NCBI GenBank assembly: GCA_965248805.1
Contig: CBDFKJ010000007.1
Location: forward strand, 62,001-126,000
DNA: 64,000 nt
Origin: CBDFKJ01 sp965248805
Lineage (GTDB): Bacteria > Pseudomonadota > Alphaproteobacteria > UBA6615
Direction of reading: 5' to 3'
A program made the translations under genes and the position numbers. Position 1 is the first letter of the stretch. Each line of letters begins with the position of its first letter. Shown here in pieces: positions 37,430 through 46,296 of the stretch. The notes beneath the pieces were generated by a model, which ran no database searches, was not told the DNA's origin, and saw nothing but the letters and a program-made list of their open reading frames with translations.

Positions 37430-37873
37430 GTGGCGGCTTTGCCCGGCGCCGTGCTGTTTGCCTGCGATCACAACGCCGTGCGCTCGCCCATCGCCGAGGC
37501 GATCATGAAACACGCGCACGGCAAGCGCGTGTATGTCGATAGCGTTGGCGTCCGCGCCGGCCCGCTAGATCCCTTCGCGGTCGCGGTCATGGAAGAAGCC
37601 GGGCTGAATGTGACCGCGCACCGGCCCAAGTCGTTCGAGGATTTGGCGGACCAGTCGTTCGATCTGATCATTACGCTGTCGCCGCAATCCCATCATCGCG
37701 CGCTCGAGATGACGCGGACGATGGCCTGCGAGGTCGAATACTGGCCGACCTATGAACCCGGTATGTTCGAGGGTAACCGCGACGCAAAGATCGCCGGCTA
37801 CCGGCAAATCCGCGACCAGATCGAGGCACGAATCTATACCCGCTTTCCCCCATCGACGGCGCCGACCGTCTAG
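37430..37873 (+). CDS. Low molecular weight protein-tyrosine-phosphatase family
   Basis: 147 residues from GTG 37430, 3 bp after the UPF0262 gene. The P-loop is CDHNAVRS (Cys12-Arg18-Ser19), matching C-x5-R-S of LMW-PTP and arsenate-reductase-like enzymes. The general-acid motif, usually DP, reads YEP (in WPTYEPGMF), so Glu may replace Asp. This gene follows UPF0262 in many alphaproteobacteria. The substrate is unknown. The normal downstream neighbours (often infA and maf) are missing; a transporter scar follows instead. Confidence 0.85.
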   Translation: MAALPGAVLFACDHNAVRSPIAEAIMKHAHGKRVYVDSVGVRAGPLDPFAVAVMEEAGLNVTAHRPKSFEDLADQSFDLIITLSPQSHHRALEMTRTMACEVEYWPTYEPGMFEGNRDAKIAGYRQIRDQIEARIYTRFPPSTAPTV

Positions 37874-37973
37874 CGGCTTTTCTACCGCGTGACGGGCCTC
37901 CGTCATCGCCGGTCGCGCGGACGCCGCATAATCTATATTTGCCAACAGTGGTGTTAGAGCCATCGCCCTCGGC

Positions 37974-38535
37974 GTGCTCATGGCGGGACCGGCGGGAACG
38001 AAGGTCGAAGGTGAGACCATCACTTTGGGCGCGGCCGTATCGGAGACCGGCAACTACTACGACGACGAATCCACCGCAGCGCGCACCGCGGAACTGCTCG
38101 AACGACTGATTCAGCAGGGCGGTATCGATTACATCCTCGGGCCGTACGGCTCCGGCCCGGCCACGGCCATGGCGTCCGTCGTCGAAAAGAACGGCGTGCC
38201 GATGATCGAGGCCAACGGCGCCTGGCGTTCTTTCCGGCGGCGAACGGCGCCTGTTGGAGATCTCGCGTGCCCTGATCATGGAGCCCGACATATTGCTTGT
38301 CGACGAGCCCTCGACCGGCTTGGAGCCGCGGTTCCTTGAGATGGTGTTCGAGATCCTAGACGACCTGCGCAAGGCTGAGGGCAAGACCATAATCATGGTC
38401 GAGCAGAACGCGAAGAAAGGGTTGGAACTAACTGATATTTGGCGCGTATTTATGTCCGGTTAGGTCGCCAAAGCGGGCGACAGCAACGAGTTGCTCGACG
38501 ACCCGGACGTGCGACGCCTGTTCCGCGGCGGATAA
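37974..38535 (+). pseudogene. Scar of branched-chain amino-acid ABC transporter (livK::liv ATPase)
   Basis: The first part encodes a piece of a Leu/Ile/Val-type binding protein: TITLGAAVSETGNY joined directly to YDDESTAARTAELLERL, so an internal part is deleted, then LGPYGSGPATAMASVVEKNG. Near 38225 it switches frame to the C-terminal half of a LivF/LivG ATPase: LSGGERRLLEISRALIMEPD, ILLVDEPSTGLEP, TIIMVEQNAKKGLEL. A TAG at 38461-38463 (Gln to stop in SGQVAKAG) interrupts it. At least two deletions and one nonsense change; not functional. Confidence 0.82.
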
Positions 38536-38544
38536 GTCACCCTA

Positions 38545-39237
38545 TTAAGGCAATGTTTGCACGACTAAATCATCGAATGAGGTCAACGCGTCCGCCTTGG
38601 TCCAAAAGCCGACGCCGCCCGGCCCGGTTATCCTTACGTCATCCACCTCCAAGAGCCTGTCTTCGTTCAGCCAGCCCTCGATGTGGCTGCCGCGATGGAC
38701 GATGCGGATCGTGAACCACTCTCCTGCCGCGATGAAGATATTGCCGGCATCGGCGATTTGCCGCCGCGTGCCGTCGGTTACGGCATAGATGCGGAAATTG
38801 GCCTCCAGCGGATTGTACCGGGCGATGTAGTAGTTGTCAGGATCCTGCGCCCGCCAGATCGGACCGCCGCCTTGATCGATTTCGCCGCCATCGGCGCGAA
38901 CCCTGACCTCGATCTCGCCGTCGCCGAAAGTCACGCCGCTCGTCCAGCAAAGATTGAACGTGCTGCCCGAGAATACGCGGTCGACCCATCGCGCCAGGGT
39001 ACCGACGCGGGTCATGGCCAGGATCTGGCCGCCATCGGCGGCCTCATCACCGACGACCTGCCACACCGCCAACGGCTCCCGCGGGCGTGTGGCGGCGACG
39101 GTCCAACCCGCCGGCAGTCCGCCCGGCGCAACGTCGTTGAAATCCCAACCCTGCTCGTCCGCCATGGCGGACGGCGCATGAATTGCCAACACGAAGAGGA
39201 CCGCCGCCAACGCCGAATGGAGCCAACGTGCCGTCAT
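38545..39237 (-). CDS. Exported lectin/glucanase-fold (LamG/DUF1080-like) protein
   Basis: 230 residues with a signal peptide (ALAAVLFVLAIHAPSAMA). The mature part has the beta-jelly-roll pattern of concanavalin-like domains: WDFNDVAPGGLPAGW, DGEIEVRVRADGG, GGPIWRAQDPDNYYIARYNP, FTIRIVHRGSHIEGWLNEDR and GGVGFWTKADALTSFDDLVV. It has no catalytic residues of known glycosidases that can be recognised, so it may bind sugars in the periplasm. Its ATG overlaps the stop of the Lrp-type regulator (ATGA). Confidence 0.72.
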   Translation of the reverse strand: MTARWLHSALAAVLFVLAIHAPSAMADEQGWDFNDVAPGGLPAGWTVAATRPREPLAVWQVVGDEAADGGQILAMTRVGTLARWVDRVFSGSTFNLCWTSGVTFGDGEIEVRVRADGGEIDQGGGPIWRAQDPDNYYIARYNPLEANFRIYAVTDGTRRQIADAGNIFIAAGEWFTIRIVHRGSHIEGWLNEDRLLEVDDVRITGPGGVGFWTKADALTSFDDLVVQTLP

Positions 39238-39755
39238 CGTGTTAGCATGTGGTCGAGCGGAAGTTTGGTTGTGTACTTGATCTGCTCCATGGCGAAGCGC
39301 GAGGTCACTTCGTAGATCGGCACGCGCGCGATCAGGCGTTTGTAGAAGTCATCGAACGTGGCGATGTCCGGCACGACAACCTTCATCAGGTAATCCATGT
39401 CGCCAGCCATGCGATAGAATTCAATGACTTCGGGGAATTCCTTGACCGCAGTCGAAAACCTTTCCAGCCATTCGGTATTGTGGCTATCGGTGCGCACGGC
39501 GACGAACACGGTGACGCCGACATTGACTTTCGCGGGGTCCAGCAATGCGACGCGCTCACGGATGACGCCCGCTTTTTCCATTTTCTGGATGCGATGCCAA
39601 CACGGCGTCGGCGACAGGCCGACCTCGGCCGCGATTGCGGCAATCGCCATCGTGCCGTCCTGCTGGAGACAGGCCAGGATCTTGCGATCATAACTGTCCA
39701 GGACGCGCGCGTCGGTGCGGCGCTGCGGCTTCTTGTTTGGACCGCTACTTACCAT
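39234..39755 (-). CDS. Lrp/AsnC-family transcriptional regulator
   Basis: 173 residues. An N-terminal HTH (LDSYDRKILACLQQDGTMAI and AAEVGLSPTPCWHRIQKMEK) is followed by the RAM ligand-binding domain (VFVAVRTDSHNTEWLERF, EVIEFYRMAGDMDYLMKVVV). The Pro-Thr-Pro-Cys HTH turn is typical of alphaproteobacterial Lrp paralogues that sense amino acids. Translationally coupled to the exported lectin-like gene. A link to the dead branched-chain transporter next door is possible but unproven. Confidence 0.92.
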   Translation of the reverse strand: MVSSGPNKKPQRRTDARVLDSYDRKILACLQQDGTMAIAAIAAEVGLSPTPCWHRIQKMEKAGVIRERVALLDPAKVNVGVTVFVAVRTDSHNTEWLERFSTAVKEFPEVIEFYRMAGDMDYLMKVVVPDIATFDDFYKRLIARVPIYEVTSRFAMEQIKYTTKLPLDHMLTR

Positions 39756-39794
39756 TAGGCGTCATGCTCGGCCCCACGGAGCGCCAGCGCCGAC

Positions 39795-41492
39795 CTAGAC
39801 TCGCTGTGGCCGGCCGGCGGATTCCGGCTGGCTTTCGGCCGTGCCCCGGCGCTTGAAGCGTAGCCGGTTCGGACGGATGGTCCCCAGGCCCGCACGCCGC
39901 ATGCGCCCACCGACATAGGCGTCATAGTTGCCCTCGATCGGTGTCAACCGGCTATCGCCCTCGAATGCCAACACATGCGTCGCAACCCGATTGAGGAACC
40001 AGCGGTCGTTGGTGGCGACGATGACCGACCCCAAATACCGCAACAGCGCATCTTCGAGCATACGCAGACCGTCGGTGTCCAGATCGCGGGTGGTCTCGTC
40101 CAATATCAACGCGTTGACACCCGCGCGCAGCACGCGTGCCAGGTGAATGCGGTTGCGCATCTCGCCAGATAGCGCGCCGACCGGCCCGTCGAGCTGAGCA
40201 GAATCGAACCCGAATGCCGCGGCGAAGTCATGCGAACTGACGGCCTGCTCGCCCATTTGCAACCGGTCACGGCCGCCGGAAATCGTGCGCAAGACGTTGG
40301 CCGCAGCATCTAGTTCGACCCCGGTGTCGACGAAGCCCAACACGACCTTGCCGTCGATCTGGACGGTCCCCTCATCAGGCGCCTCCAGCCCCGCCAACGT
40401 GCGCAGAAGCGTCGATTTCCCCGCACCCTCGGCCCCGATGACGCCAACGATCGCGCCTGGCGGGATGCTCACCGAGACCGCGTCGAACAAAACCCGCTCG
40501 CGCGCGCAACCAGTCAAGCCACGACAGCTAATCACGTCATCGCCGAGGTTCGGTCCGGGTGCGATCGATAATGCGGGCACAGCGTCGTCACCCTCGCCAC
40601 GCCGCGACAGCCAGCGCTGAAAGCCCGAGGCACCTGGTGTCGCGCCGGCGCGGCGGCCTGGCATACCCGCGCGCATCCAATCGAGTTCATGCTCGGCCGC
40701 GGCTCGCACCTCGGGTGCCGCCGAGGGCGCCCGAGACTCCAGCCAAGTCATATAGCCGCCATCGATGTGCGTGGCCGTCCCGCCTTCCACGGCAACAATC
40801 GTGGCCGCCACACTGTTGAGGAGCGCGCGATCGCGCGATGAAAAGACAACCGCGCCCTGATACTGGCTCAATTCCTGTTCGAGCCATGCCACGCACTCGG
40901 CGTCCAGATCCGCCGTCGCATCGTCGAGCACCAGCAGTTGCGGCCGCCACACCACGAGCCGACACAAATCGACCCGGCGCCGCGCCGAGTTCGGCAGGTC
41001 GGACATGGGCGTCTTGGGCAGCGGGCAGCGGAGCGCCTCCAACGTCTCGGTCATGCGCGTGTCGAGCCCCCAGCCTCCCATCGCCTTGATCTTCTTTTCC
41101 AGGACTTCCAGTTCGGCCAGCCACTTGTGCATGTCGTCGTCGACCGGGGTCAGATAGTGGCGGTTTATGTAGTCGTAGCGATCGAACAAGGCCTTCACGG
41201 CGGCGCTACTCGACACCGCGTGGTCGGCAACGGTCAGGGCTTCGCCGACGTCCGGCTCCGGCGCCAGATATCCGACAGTCGGGCTCTCGTCCGATTCATT
41301 GGCGTGGGCCACATTGGGCTTTCTGCCGGCGATGCGTCGCAGCAGCACGGAGATCGGCCCCCAATCCGGTCCGATCAGACCGATTTTGGCGCTTTCCGCT
41401 ATCGTCAGGCTGACATTCTGGAGCACGATGTCGCCATTCGAGTCGGACAGCGATTCGGAGTTGATCTGACATGCAGGTGAGAGATCTGACAT
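39795..41492 (-). CDS. EttA-like ABC-F protein, second paralogue, degenerate first ATP site
   Basis: 565 residues, collinear with the product at 37-1698. Shared: LEALRCP (151-157), HELDWMR (268-274), APGPNLGDDVI (311-321) and DRWFLNRVATHVLAFEGDS (496-514), ending PNRLRFKRR. The first Walker A is GPDWGPIS (41-48) with no Lys; its signature is LPNSA and its Walker B is LLVLDDAT (Glu to Asp). The second site is better preserved: GAEGAGKST (353-361), LSGEM for LSGGE, and LILDETTRDLD with catalytic Glu. The switch His is Asn. Probably ribosome-associated, by family inference, with one working ATP site. Confidence 0.8.
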   Translation of the reverse strand: MSDLSPACQINSESLSDSNGDIVLQNVSLTIAESAKIGLIGPDWGPISVLLRRIAGRKPNVAHANESDESPTVGYLAPEPDVGEALTVADHAVSSSAAVKALFDRYDYINRHYLTPVDDDMHKWLAELEVLEKKIKAMGGWGLDTRMTETLEALRCPLPKTPMSDLPNSARRRVDLCRLVVWRPQLLVLDDATADLDAECVAWLEQELSQYQGAVVFSSRDRALLNSVAATIVAVEGGTATHIDGGYMTWLESRAPSAAPEVRAAAEHELDWMRAGMPGRRAGATPGASGFQRWLSRRGEGDDAVPALSIAPGPNLGDDVISCRGLTGCARERVLFDAVSVSIPPGAIVGVIGAEGAGKSTLLRTLAGLEAPDEGTVQIDGKVVLGFVDTGVELDAAANVLRTISGGRDRLQMGEQAVSSHDFAAAFGFDSAQLDGPVGALSGEMRNRIHLARVLRAGVNALILDETTRDLDTDGLRMLEDALLRYLGSVIVATNDRWFLNRVATHVLAFEGDSRLTPIEGNYDAYVGGRMRRAGLGTIRPNRLRFKRRGTAESQPESAGRPQRV

Positions 41493-41929
41493 CTGGCGAC
41501 CCTGAGAGGCATGGGATTTTGCGTTCCTATCACGGCGTCCTGCGACACTCCAATAGGCAACCGGTGCGCCCCTCAGCGTTGATTCGCACCAAGCAGCGGG
41601 CCTATATTCGTGTAATTATTGAGCTAACAGCTATAAAACGCTTATAAGACACAAATAACTGCCCCACCTTGAGTGCTCGGCGTGCCGACGACAATCGGCA
41701 GACGACCGGCCGTTGCTAGGCGCAACGCGCAATCGCTCGGACCCGCCGACTGCAACCCAAATTTATCGTGAACGGCACCGGTTTCGGATTGTACGCCGGA
41801 TGAAAATGTATAGTCTTTCCGCACAGTTGCTGCCATACGCGGCACGTGAGCCGTCGGATTCAGAGGCGTTGCGGTTCGCGGTCCGTCTAGTTTGCTTCGT
41901 GCAGCATCCGCCATCATGAGGAGACGCAA
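41493..41929. other. Intergenic region between divergent genes
   Basis: 437 bp between the minus-strand EttA-like gene and the plus-strand hydroxylase genes, so it should hold both promoters. Seen: an AT-rich patch (41610-41650), small hairpins TGCCGA/TCGGCA (about 41690) and GTTGC/GCAAC (about 41715-41730), and GAGGAG just before ATG 41930. No confident -35/-10 pair or riboswitch is recognised. Confidence 0.5.
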
Positions 41930-42616
41930 ATGCCTGATACTGTTGAGCTACGGGCCTTGGATGAGGCCCGCGGGGGCGCTTCGGCGCTGGCCGGCGAGGC
42001 CCGATCCCTGGTGAGTGAGGTCGCACAGCATCGCACCTCGCGCCGGGGCTTCATCAAGGGCGTGATCGCCTCGGGCGCCGCGGTGTCCGCAGCGGCCTAT
42101 GTGTTCCGCCCGGGCAGCCGCCCGGCACAGGCGCAGGCCGCGGGCGCGGTCGAACGCCTGATCACCCTCAAAGTCAACGGCCAGGAGCGCCGTGTCGACG
42201 TACTGCCGCAGGAGACTTTGGCGCTGACGTTGCGCTACAAGCTCGGCCTGACCGGCACCAAGCTGGGCTGTGACCGCGCCGAGTGCGGCGCCTGCACCGT
42301 GATGATCGACGGCGTGGCGCAGTATTCGTGCTCGACGCTGACGCACATGGTGCGCGGCGGCGAAGTGACGACGGTCGAGGGCCTGGAAGGGGCCGACGGC
42401 AAGCTGCACCCGGTGCAGCAGGCGTTCGTCGACGAGTTGGGACCGCAGTGCGGCTTCTGCACGCCGGGCCAGGTGATGTCGGCGGCGGCGCTGCTGAAGG
42501 CGAACCCGAACCCGACGGTAGAGGAAGCGCGTTACGCGATGTCCGGCAATCTGTGCCGGTGCGGCGCCTACGACCACTACCTCAAGGGCGTGATGCGCGC
42601 GGCGCGGGAGGCTTAA
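41930..42616 (+). CDS. Molybdenum hydroxylase Fe-S subunit with Tat signal
   Basis: 228 residues. A twin-arginine motif SRRGFIKG (37-44) precedes a hydrophobic stretch ending at RPAQAQA, so the subunit and its partners are exported folded. Two [2Fe-2S] domains follow: plant-type Cys114/119/122/134 (GCDRAECGACTV) and the helical domain Cys174/177/209/211 (QCGFCTPG, NLCRCGAY). It passes electrons from the molybdenum site to FAD. It is the first gene of an operon with the Mo and FAD subunits, 3 and 14 bp apart. The arrangement is like the periplasmic aldehyde oxidoreductase PaoABC. Confidence 0.93.
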   Translation: MPDTVELRALDEARGGASALAGEARSLVSEVAQHRTSRRGFIKGVIASGAAVSAAAYVFRPGSRPAQAQAAGAVERLITLKVNGQERRVDVLPQETLALTLRYKLGLTGTKLGCDRAECGACTVMIDGVAQYSCSTLTHMVRGGEVTTVEGLEGADGKLHPVQQAFVDELGPQCGFCTPGQVMSAAALLKANPNPTVEEARYAMSGNLCRCGAYDHYLKGVMRAAREA

Positions 42617-42619
42617 GAG

Positions 42620-45028
42620 ATGGCATACAGACTACTTGGAAAAGACAACGCTTCTCCGCCGGATGTTGCCGCCAAGGTCACCGGCAAGGCGAAGTACGCT
42701 GAGGACATGCGCCTCAACGGCATGGTCTTCTGTAAGGTGTACGAGAGTCCGATGCCGCACGCTAGGGTGCGCAACATCGATGCCTCGGAAGCCTTGGCCA
42801 TGGACGGTGTGGTCGGCATCCTCACAGCCGACGAAGTCCCGCACGCACGCGAGCCGGAATTCGCCGTTCTGACCAACCAGCCGAACTACGTCGGTGCACC
42901 GATCCTCGCGATCGCGGCGGTCGACGAGACCACGGCCGCGGCCGCGGTGGAAAAGGTCAAGGTCGACTTCGAGCCGATGCCGTTCGTCGTCGATCCGCTC
43001 GACACGTTGTTCCCGGGCGGCAACAACGCTCACGCCGACGGCAACGTCGCCGGTAGCGGCGGTGTCCAGCTCCAGGAGCTGAAATGGACCGCGCGCGACT
43101 TCGCCGCCATCGAGGACGGCCAGATGCCCCTCGGCCAGCACGCGCTGGAGTGGGAATTCGGCGACGTCGAGGGCGGTTTCTCAAATGCCGCGCTGGTGTT
43201 GGATGAGAGCTTCACGACCGCTGGTCTCCCGCATCACTGCATGGAGCCGCGTACCGCGACTGCAACGTGGGAAAACGGCAAGGCCATCGTCTGGGGCTCG
43301 TCGCAGTCGCATGCGTTTACGATCCCGCGCCTGGCGCGTCTGATCGGCATCGAGCCTGCGGATCTGATTTTCGTCGCCGAGTATTGCGGCGGCGGTTTCG
43401 GTTCCAAGTACGCCGAGTATCCGCAGATGGTGCTGCCGGTGCACTTCTCGAAGAAGCTCGGCCGGCCGGTCATGCATCGCATGACACGAGCAATGGAACA
43501 CAGTGGCGGCCAGGGCCGTCCGTCGTTCCAGGGGCGGGTCAAGATCGGCTTCACGCCTGAGGGCAAGATCACCGCAGTGGACCTGTTTATCGTCCATGAC
43601 GCCGGCGCCAATGGCGGCGGCGGTGACTTCCGTTCGGCCGGTAACATGGTCACCATCGTCTATCAGCCGCAAGCCATGCGTTGGCGCGGTCTGCCGGTGC
43701 TGACCAATACACCCCCGCGCGGCGCCCAGCGTGGCCCGGGCGAAAACCAGCTCGCCATGGTCATGGAGCCGATCATGGACCGGGCAGCCAAGGAACTTGG
43801 CATCGACCGTATTGCCATCCGCCGCACGAATGCGCCGGACAGCGACGGCAAATACGGTGCAGACCAAGGTCCGATCACCAGCGCCTACATGAAAGAGGCA
43901 CTCGACCTCGTCGGCGAGCGTTTCAACTGGTCGGAGCGGCAGACCCGGTCCGGACAGCGCAACGGCACCAAGATGACCGGCGTCGGTATCGGCCAAGCCT
44001 ATCACTCGGCCGGCAACAACGGCTTCGACGGCCTGATGCGCATCACGCCCCGCCGCGGCAGTCTGCACATTCATACCGGCATCGGCAATCTGGGCACCTA
44101 CTCTTACTACTCGTGCTCACAGGTCGCTGCGGAAGTGCTCAACTACGAGTGGGACAACTGCGTCATCGAGATGGGCGACACTCGCCGTGGCGTACCGTGG
44201 TCGGTCATTCAGGCCGGTTCGAACACCACCTTCTCCATGACCCGCGCCATGTATGTCGCGGCTATGGACCTCAAGCAGAAGTTGATCGAGATCGCGGCTA
44301 TGGATCTCGGCGGCGCGCCGGAAGACTACGATCTAGGTATGGAGATGGTGGTCGCCAAGGCCGATTCGTCGAAGACAATGTCCTTCGCCGATGCGGCCAA
44401 GCGGGCGATCGAGCTCGGCGGCAAGTATTCCGGTCAGGAAGCGCCGGAAGACATCAACGACGTCACCAAGCAGGGCGTGTCGATCATCGCCGGCACCGGC
44501 CTCGTCGGTGTGGCGAAGGACAACCTCCATCGCGAAGGCCGCGTGCCTGCACTGTGCGTTGGCATGGCAGAGGTCGAAGTCGACACCGAGACCGGCAAGG
44601 TCGAGATTGTCGACTACATCACTGTCGCCGACGTCGGCACCGTCATGCATCCGATGGGCTTGGCGGCCCAGCTCCGTGGCGGCGCCATCATGGGCTTCGG
44701 CATGGCACTGAGCGAGCGCTACGAGCATGATCCGCAGAACGGCCTGCCGGCCCGCCAGCGGTTCCATGACGGCCGCCTGCCGACATACCTCGACGTTCCG
44801 ACCAGTATGCAATGGGATGCGGTCAATATCGCTGATCCGCAGAATCCCGTTGGTGGTCGTGGCGTCGGTGAGCCGGCCGAGGGTGCCGGCGCCGCGGCGG
44901 TCATTTCCGCCGTTGAGGATGCTCTTGGAATGGCCTTCAACCGGACGCCGATTGTGCCGGACATGATCATTAACGCAGCGGCCGGGCGGCCACAATCAAC
45001 GAAGCCGCTCTCGGTCAACACACAGTAA
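42620..45028 (+). CDS. Molybdopterin-binding subunit of a xanthine dehydrogenase-family hydroxylase
   Basis: 802 residues, full length for the large subunit. Seen: the N-terminal aldehyde-oxidase a/b hammerhead domain (GKAKYAEDM, GVVGILTADEVP), GGGFGSKYAEYPQ, the NGGGGDFRSAG loop, PRGAQRGPGENQLAMVMEP, and the C-terminal GGRGVGEPAEGAG with the conserved catalytic Glu. It hydroxylates an aldehyde or N-heterocycle using water; the substrate cannot be told from sequence. It has no signal peptide of its own and would be carried out with the Tat-signal Fe-S subunit. Confidence 0.92.
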   Translation: MAYRLLGKDNASPPDVAAKVTGKAKYAEDMRLNGMVFCKVYESPMPHARVRNIDASEALAMDGVVGILTADEVPHAREPEFAVLTNQPNYVGAPILAIAAVDETTAAAAVEKVKVDFEPMPFVVDPLDTLFPGGNNAHADGNVAGSGGVQLQELKWTARDFAAIEDGQMPLGQHALEWEFGDVEGGFSNAALVLDESFTTAGLPHHCMEPRTATATWENGKAIVWGSSQSHAFTIPRLARLIGIEPADLIFVAEYCGGGFGSKYAEYPQMVLPVHFSKKLGRPVMHRMTRAMEHSGGQGRPSFQGRVKIGFTPEGKITAVDLFIVHDAGANGGGGDFRSAGNMVTIVYQPQAMRWRGLPVLTNTPPRGAQRGPGENQLAMVMEPIMDRAAKELGIDRIAIRRTNAPDSDGKYGADQGPITSAYMKEALDLVGERFNWSERQTRSGQRNGTKMTGVGIGQAYHSAGNNGFDGLMRITPRRGSLHIHTGIGNLGTYSYYSCSQVAAEVLNYEWDNCVIEMGDTRRGVPWSVIQAGSNTTFSMTRAMYVAAMDLKQKLIEIAAMDLGGAPEDYDLGMEMVVAKADSSKTMSFADAAKRAIELGGKYSGQEAPEDINDVTKQGVSIIAGTGLVGVAKDNLHREGRVPALCVGMAEVEVDTETGKVEIVDYITVADVGTVMHPMGLAAQLRGGAIMGFGMALSERYEHDPQNGLPARQRFHDGRLPTYLDVPTSMQWDAVNIADPQNPVGGRGVGEPAEGAGAAAVISAVEDALGMAFNRTPIVPDMIINAAAGRPQSTKPLSVNTQ

Positions 45029-45042
45029 GGGAGGTCGGAACG

Positions 45043-46038
45043 ATGATTAAAGACATGATCCCCGGCTTCGAGCTGTATCAGCCGTCGGAGTTGGATGACG
45101 CCCTTGCTCTGCTCGACCAGCACGGCGAGAACAGCTGGAAGCTTGCCGGCGGCAAGGACAGCCTGAACTGGTTCAAGGACCGCATCAAACGGCCGACGGC
45201 CGTGGTGGACCTGACCGGGATCGAGGGGCTGCGCGGTATCCGTGAGGTCGATGGCGGCGTCGAGATTGGCGCCACCACGACACTGACGGAGATCGAGCAG
45301 AACGCCGTGGTCCAGGAGAAGTTCGGTCTGTTGGCCGACGCCATCCGCCGGGTGGCGAGCCCGCAGATCCGCAACGCCGGAACGATTGGCGGCAACGTCA
45401 ATCAGGACGCGCGCTGCTGGTACTACCAGGACGGCCTGCCGTGCTATCGGGCGGGCGGCAACACCTGCTTTGCGGACACGCCCGGTGGCATGAACCGCGA
45501 GCATGCGTTGTTCGGCGCCGACCGTTGCGTGTCGGTGACGCCATCGGACACGGCTCCGGCGCTGTTGGCGCTGGAGGCGCAGATGGTGGTGCGCAATTCC
45601 GGCGGCGAGCGTGTGGTTGACGCGGCCGACTACTACATCGGCCCGGCGATCGACATCGAGCGGATGACCGACATCGGCCCCGGCGACGTGATGACGGCGG
45701 TGCGTATTCCGTCGACGTGGGCGGGGGCGACCTTCTACTTTGAGAAGGTTGCCGACCGCAATGTCTGGGACTTCCCGCTGGTCAACGTGGCCGCGGCGGC
45801 GAAGGTCTCGGGCGGCGTGGTCGAGGACATCCGGATCGCGGTCGGCGCGGTGGAGAACGTGCCGCACCGAGTGACGGTTGCCGAGGACGCGGTGCGCGGC
45901 CAGAGCGTCGATGCCGAGCTGGCCAAGCTTGCCGGTCAGGCGGCGGTGCGCGGTGCACGTCCGCTCAACTACAACAACTTCAAGATCCCGTTGATGCAGA
46001 ACCTGGTGGCGCGCGCCCTGCGCTCCGTCGCCGCGTAA
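45043..46038 (+). CDS. FAD subunit of molybdenum hydroxylase, with extra Fe-S loop
   Basis: 331 residues of the CoxM/PaoB type. FAD-binding segments: AGGKDSLNWFKD, ATTTLTEIEQN, ASPQIRNAGTIGGNVNQDARC. An inserted loop carries Cys in WYYQDGLPCYRAGGNTCFAD and GADRC, the four-Cys pattern of a [4Fe-4S] cluster as in PaoB and 4-hydroxybenzoyl-CoA reductase beta. It completes the electron path Mo, two 2Fe-2S, 4Fe-4S, FAD. No PaoD/XdhC chaperone gene is nearby. A strong terminator follows. Confidence 0.9.
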   Translation: MIKDMIPGFELYQPSELDDALALLDQHGENSWKLAGGKDSLNWFKDRIKRPTAVVDLTGIEGLRGIREVDGGVEIGATTTLTEIEQNAVVQEKFGLLADAIRRVASPQIRNAGTIGGNVNQDARCWYYQDGLPCYRAGGNTCFADTPGGMNREHALFGADRCVSVTPSDTAPALLALEAQMVVRNSGGERVVDAADYYIGPAIDIERMTDIGPGDVMTAVRIPSTWAGATFYFEKVADRNVWDFPLVNVAAAAKVSGGVVEDIRIAVGAVENVPHRVTVAEDAVRGQSVDAELAKLAGQAAVRGARPLNYNNFKIPLMQNLVARALRSVAA

Positions 46039-46091
46039 GGATCGCGGGCCCGCCGGGCGAACGCCCGGCACCTCGATCGCAACGGATCTGG

Positions 46092-46119
46092 AACCGGGAG
46101 GCCCATCGGCCTCCCGGTT
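46092..46119 (+). terminator. Rho-independent terminator of hydroxylase operon
   Basis: AACCGGGAGGCC (46092-46103), loop CATC, GGCCTCCCGGTT (46108-46119), a perfect 12-bp stem followed by TTCCTTTT. It lies 54 bp after the FAD-subunit stop. Confidence 0.92.
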
Positions 46120-46199
46120 TCCTTTTCGCAACCGCCGGCACCCAACACACTCTCGTGCGCTGGCTTGAAGCGAGCCCCAAAACGCGCCAGTTAAGTGAT

Positions 46200-46296
46200 A
46201 TGCAAACGGTCGATCTGCGCGCCCGGCGTCCTCGCATCGCTGTCGCGGCAGCAATTCTGCCGCCTGGATAGTGCCCGGGGCAAGCCAGACGCTTAA
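46200..46296 (+). pseudogene. Start of peptide ABC transporter binding protein, cut by IS1182
   Basis: ATG 46200 gives MQTVDLRARRPRIAVAAAIL, a signal-peptide-like start. A frame change near 46265 leads to VPGASQTLKEAP when the IS is removed at TTAA. LKEAPSLAARVTAGELP is typical of the mature start of family 5 binding proteins. The rest of the gene is at 47755-49553. Confidence 0.6.

Noticed and set aside
41493..41929. Riboswitch upstream of the molybdenum hydroxylase genes
   Set aside because: Only small hairpins are visible; no known riboswitch core, including the molybdenum cofactor type, can be recognised.
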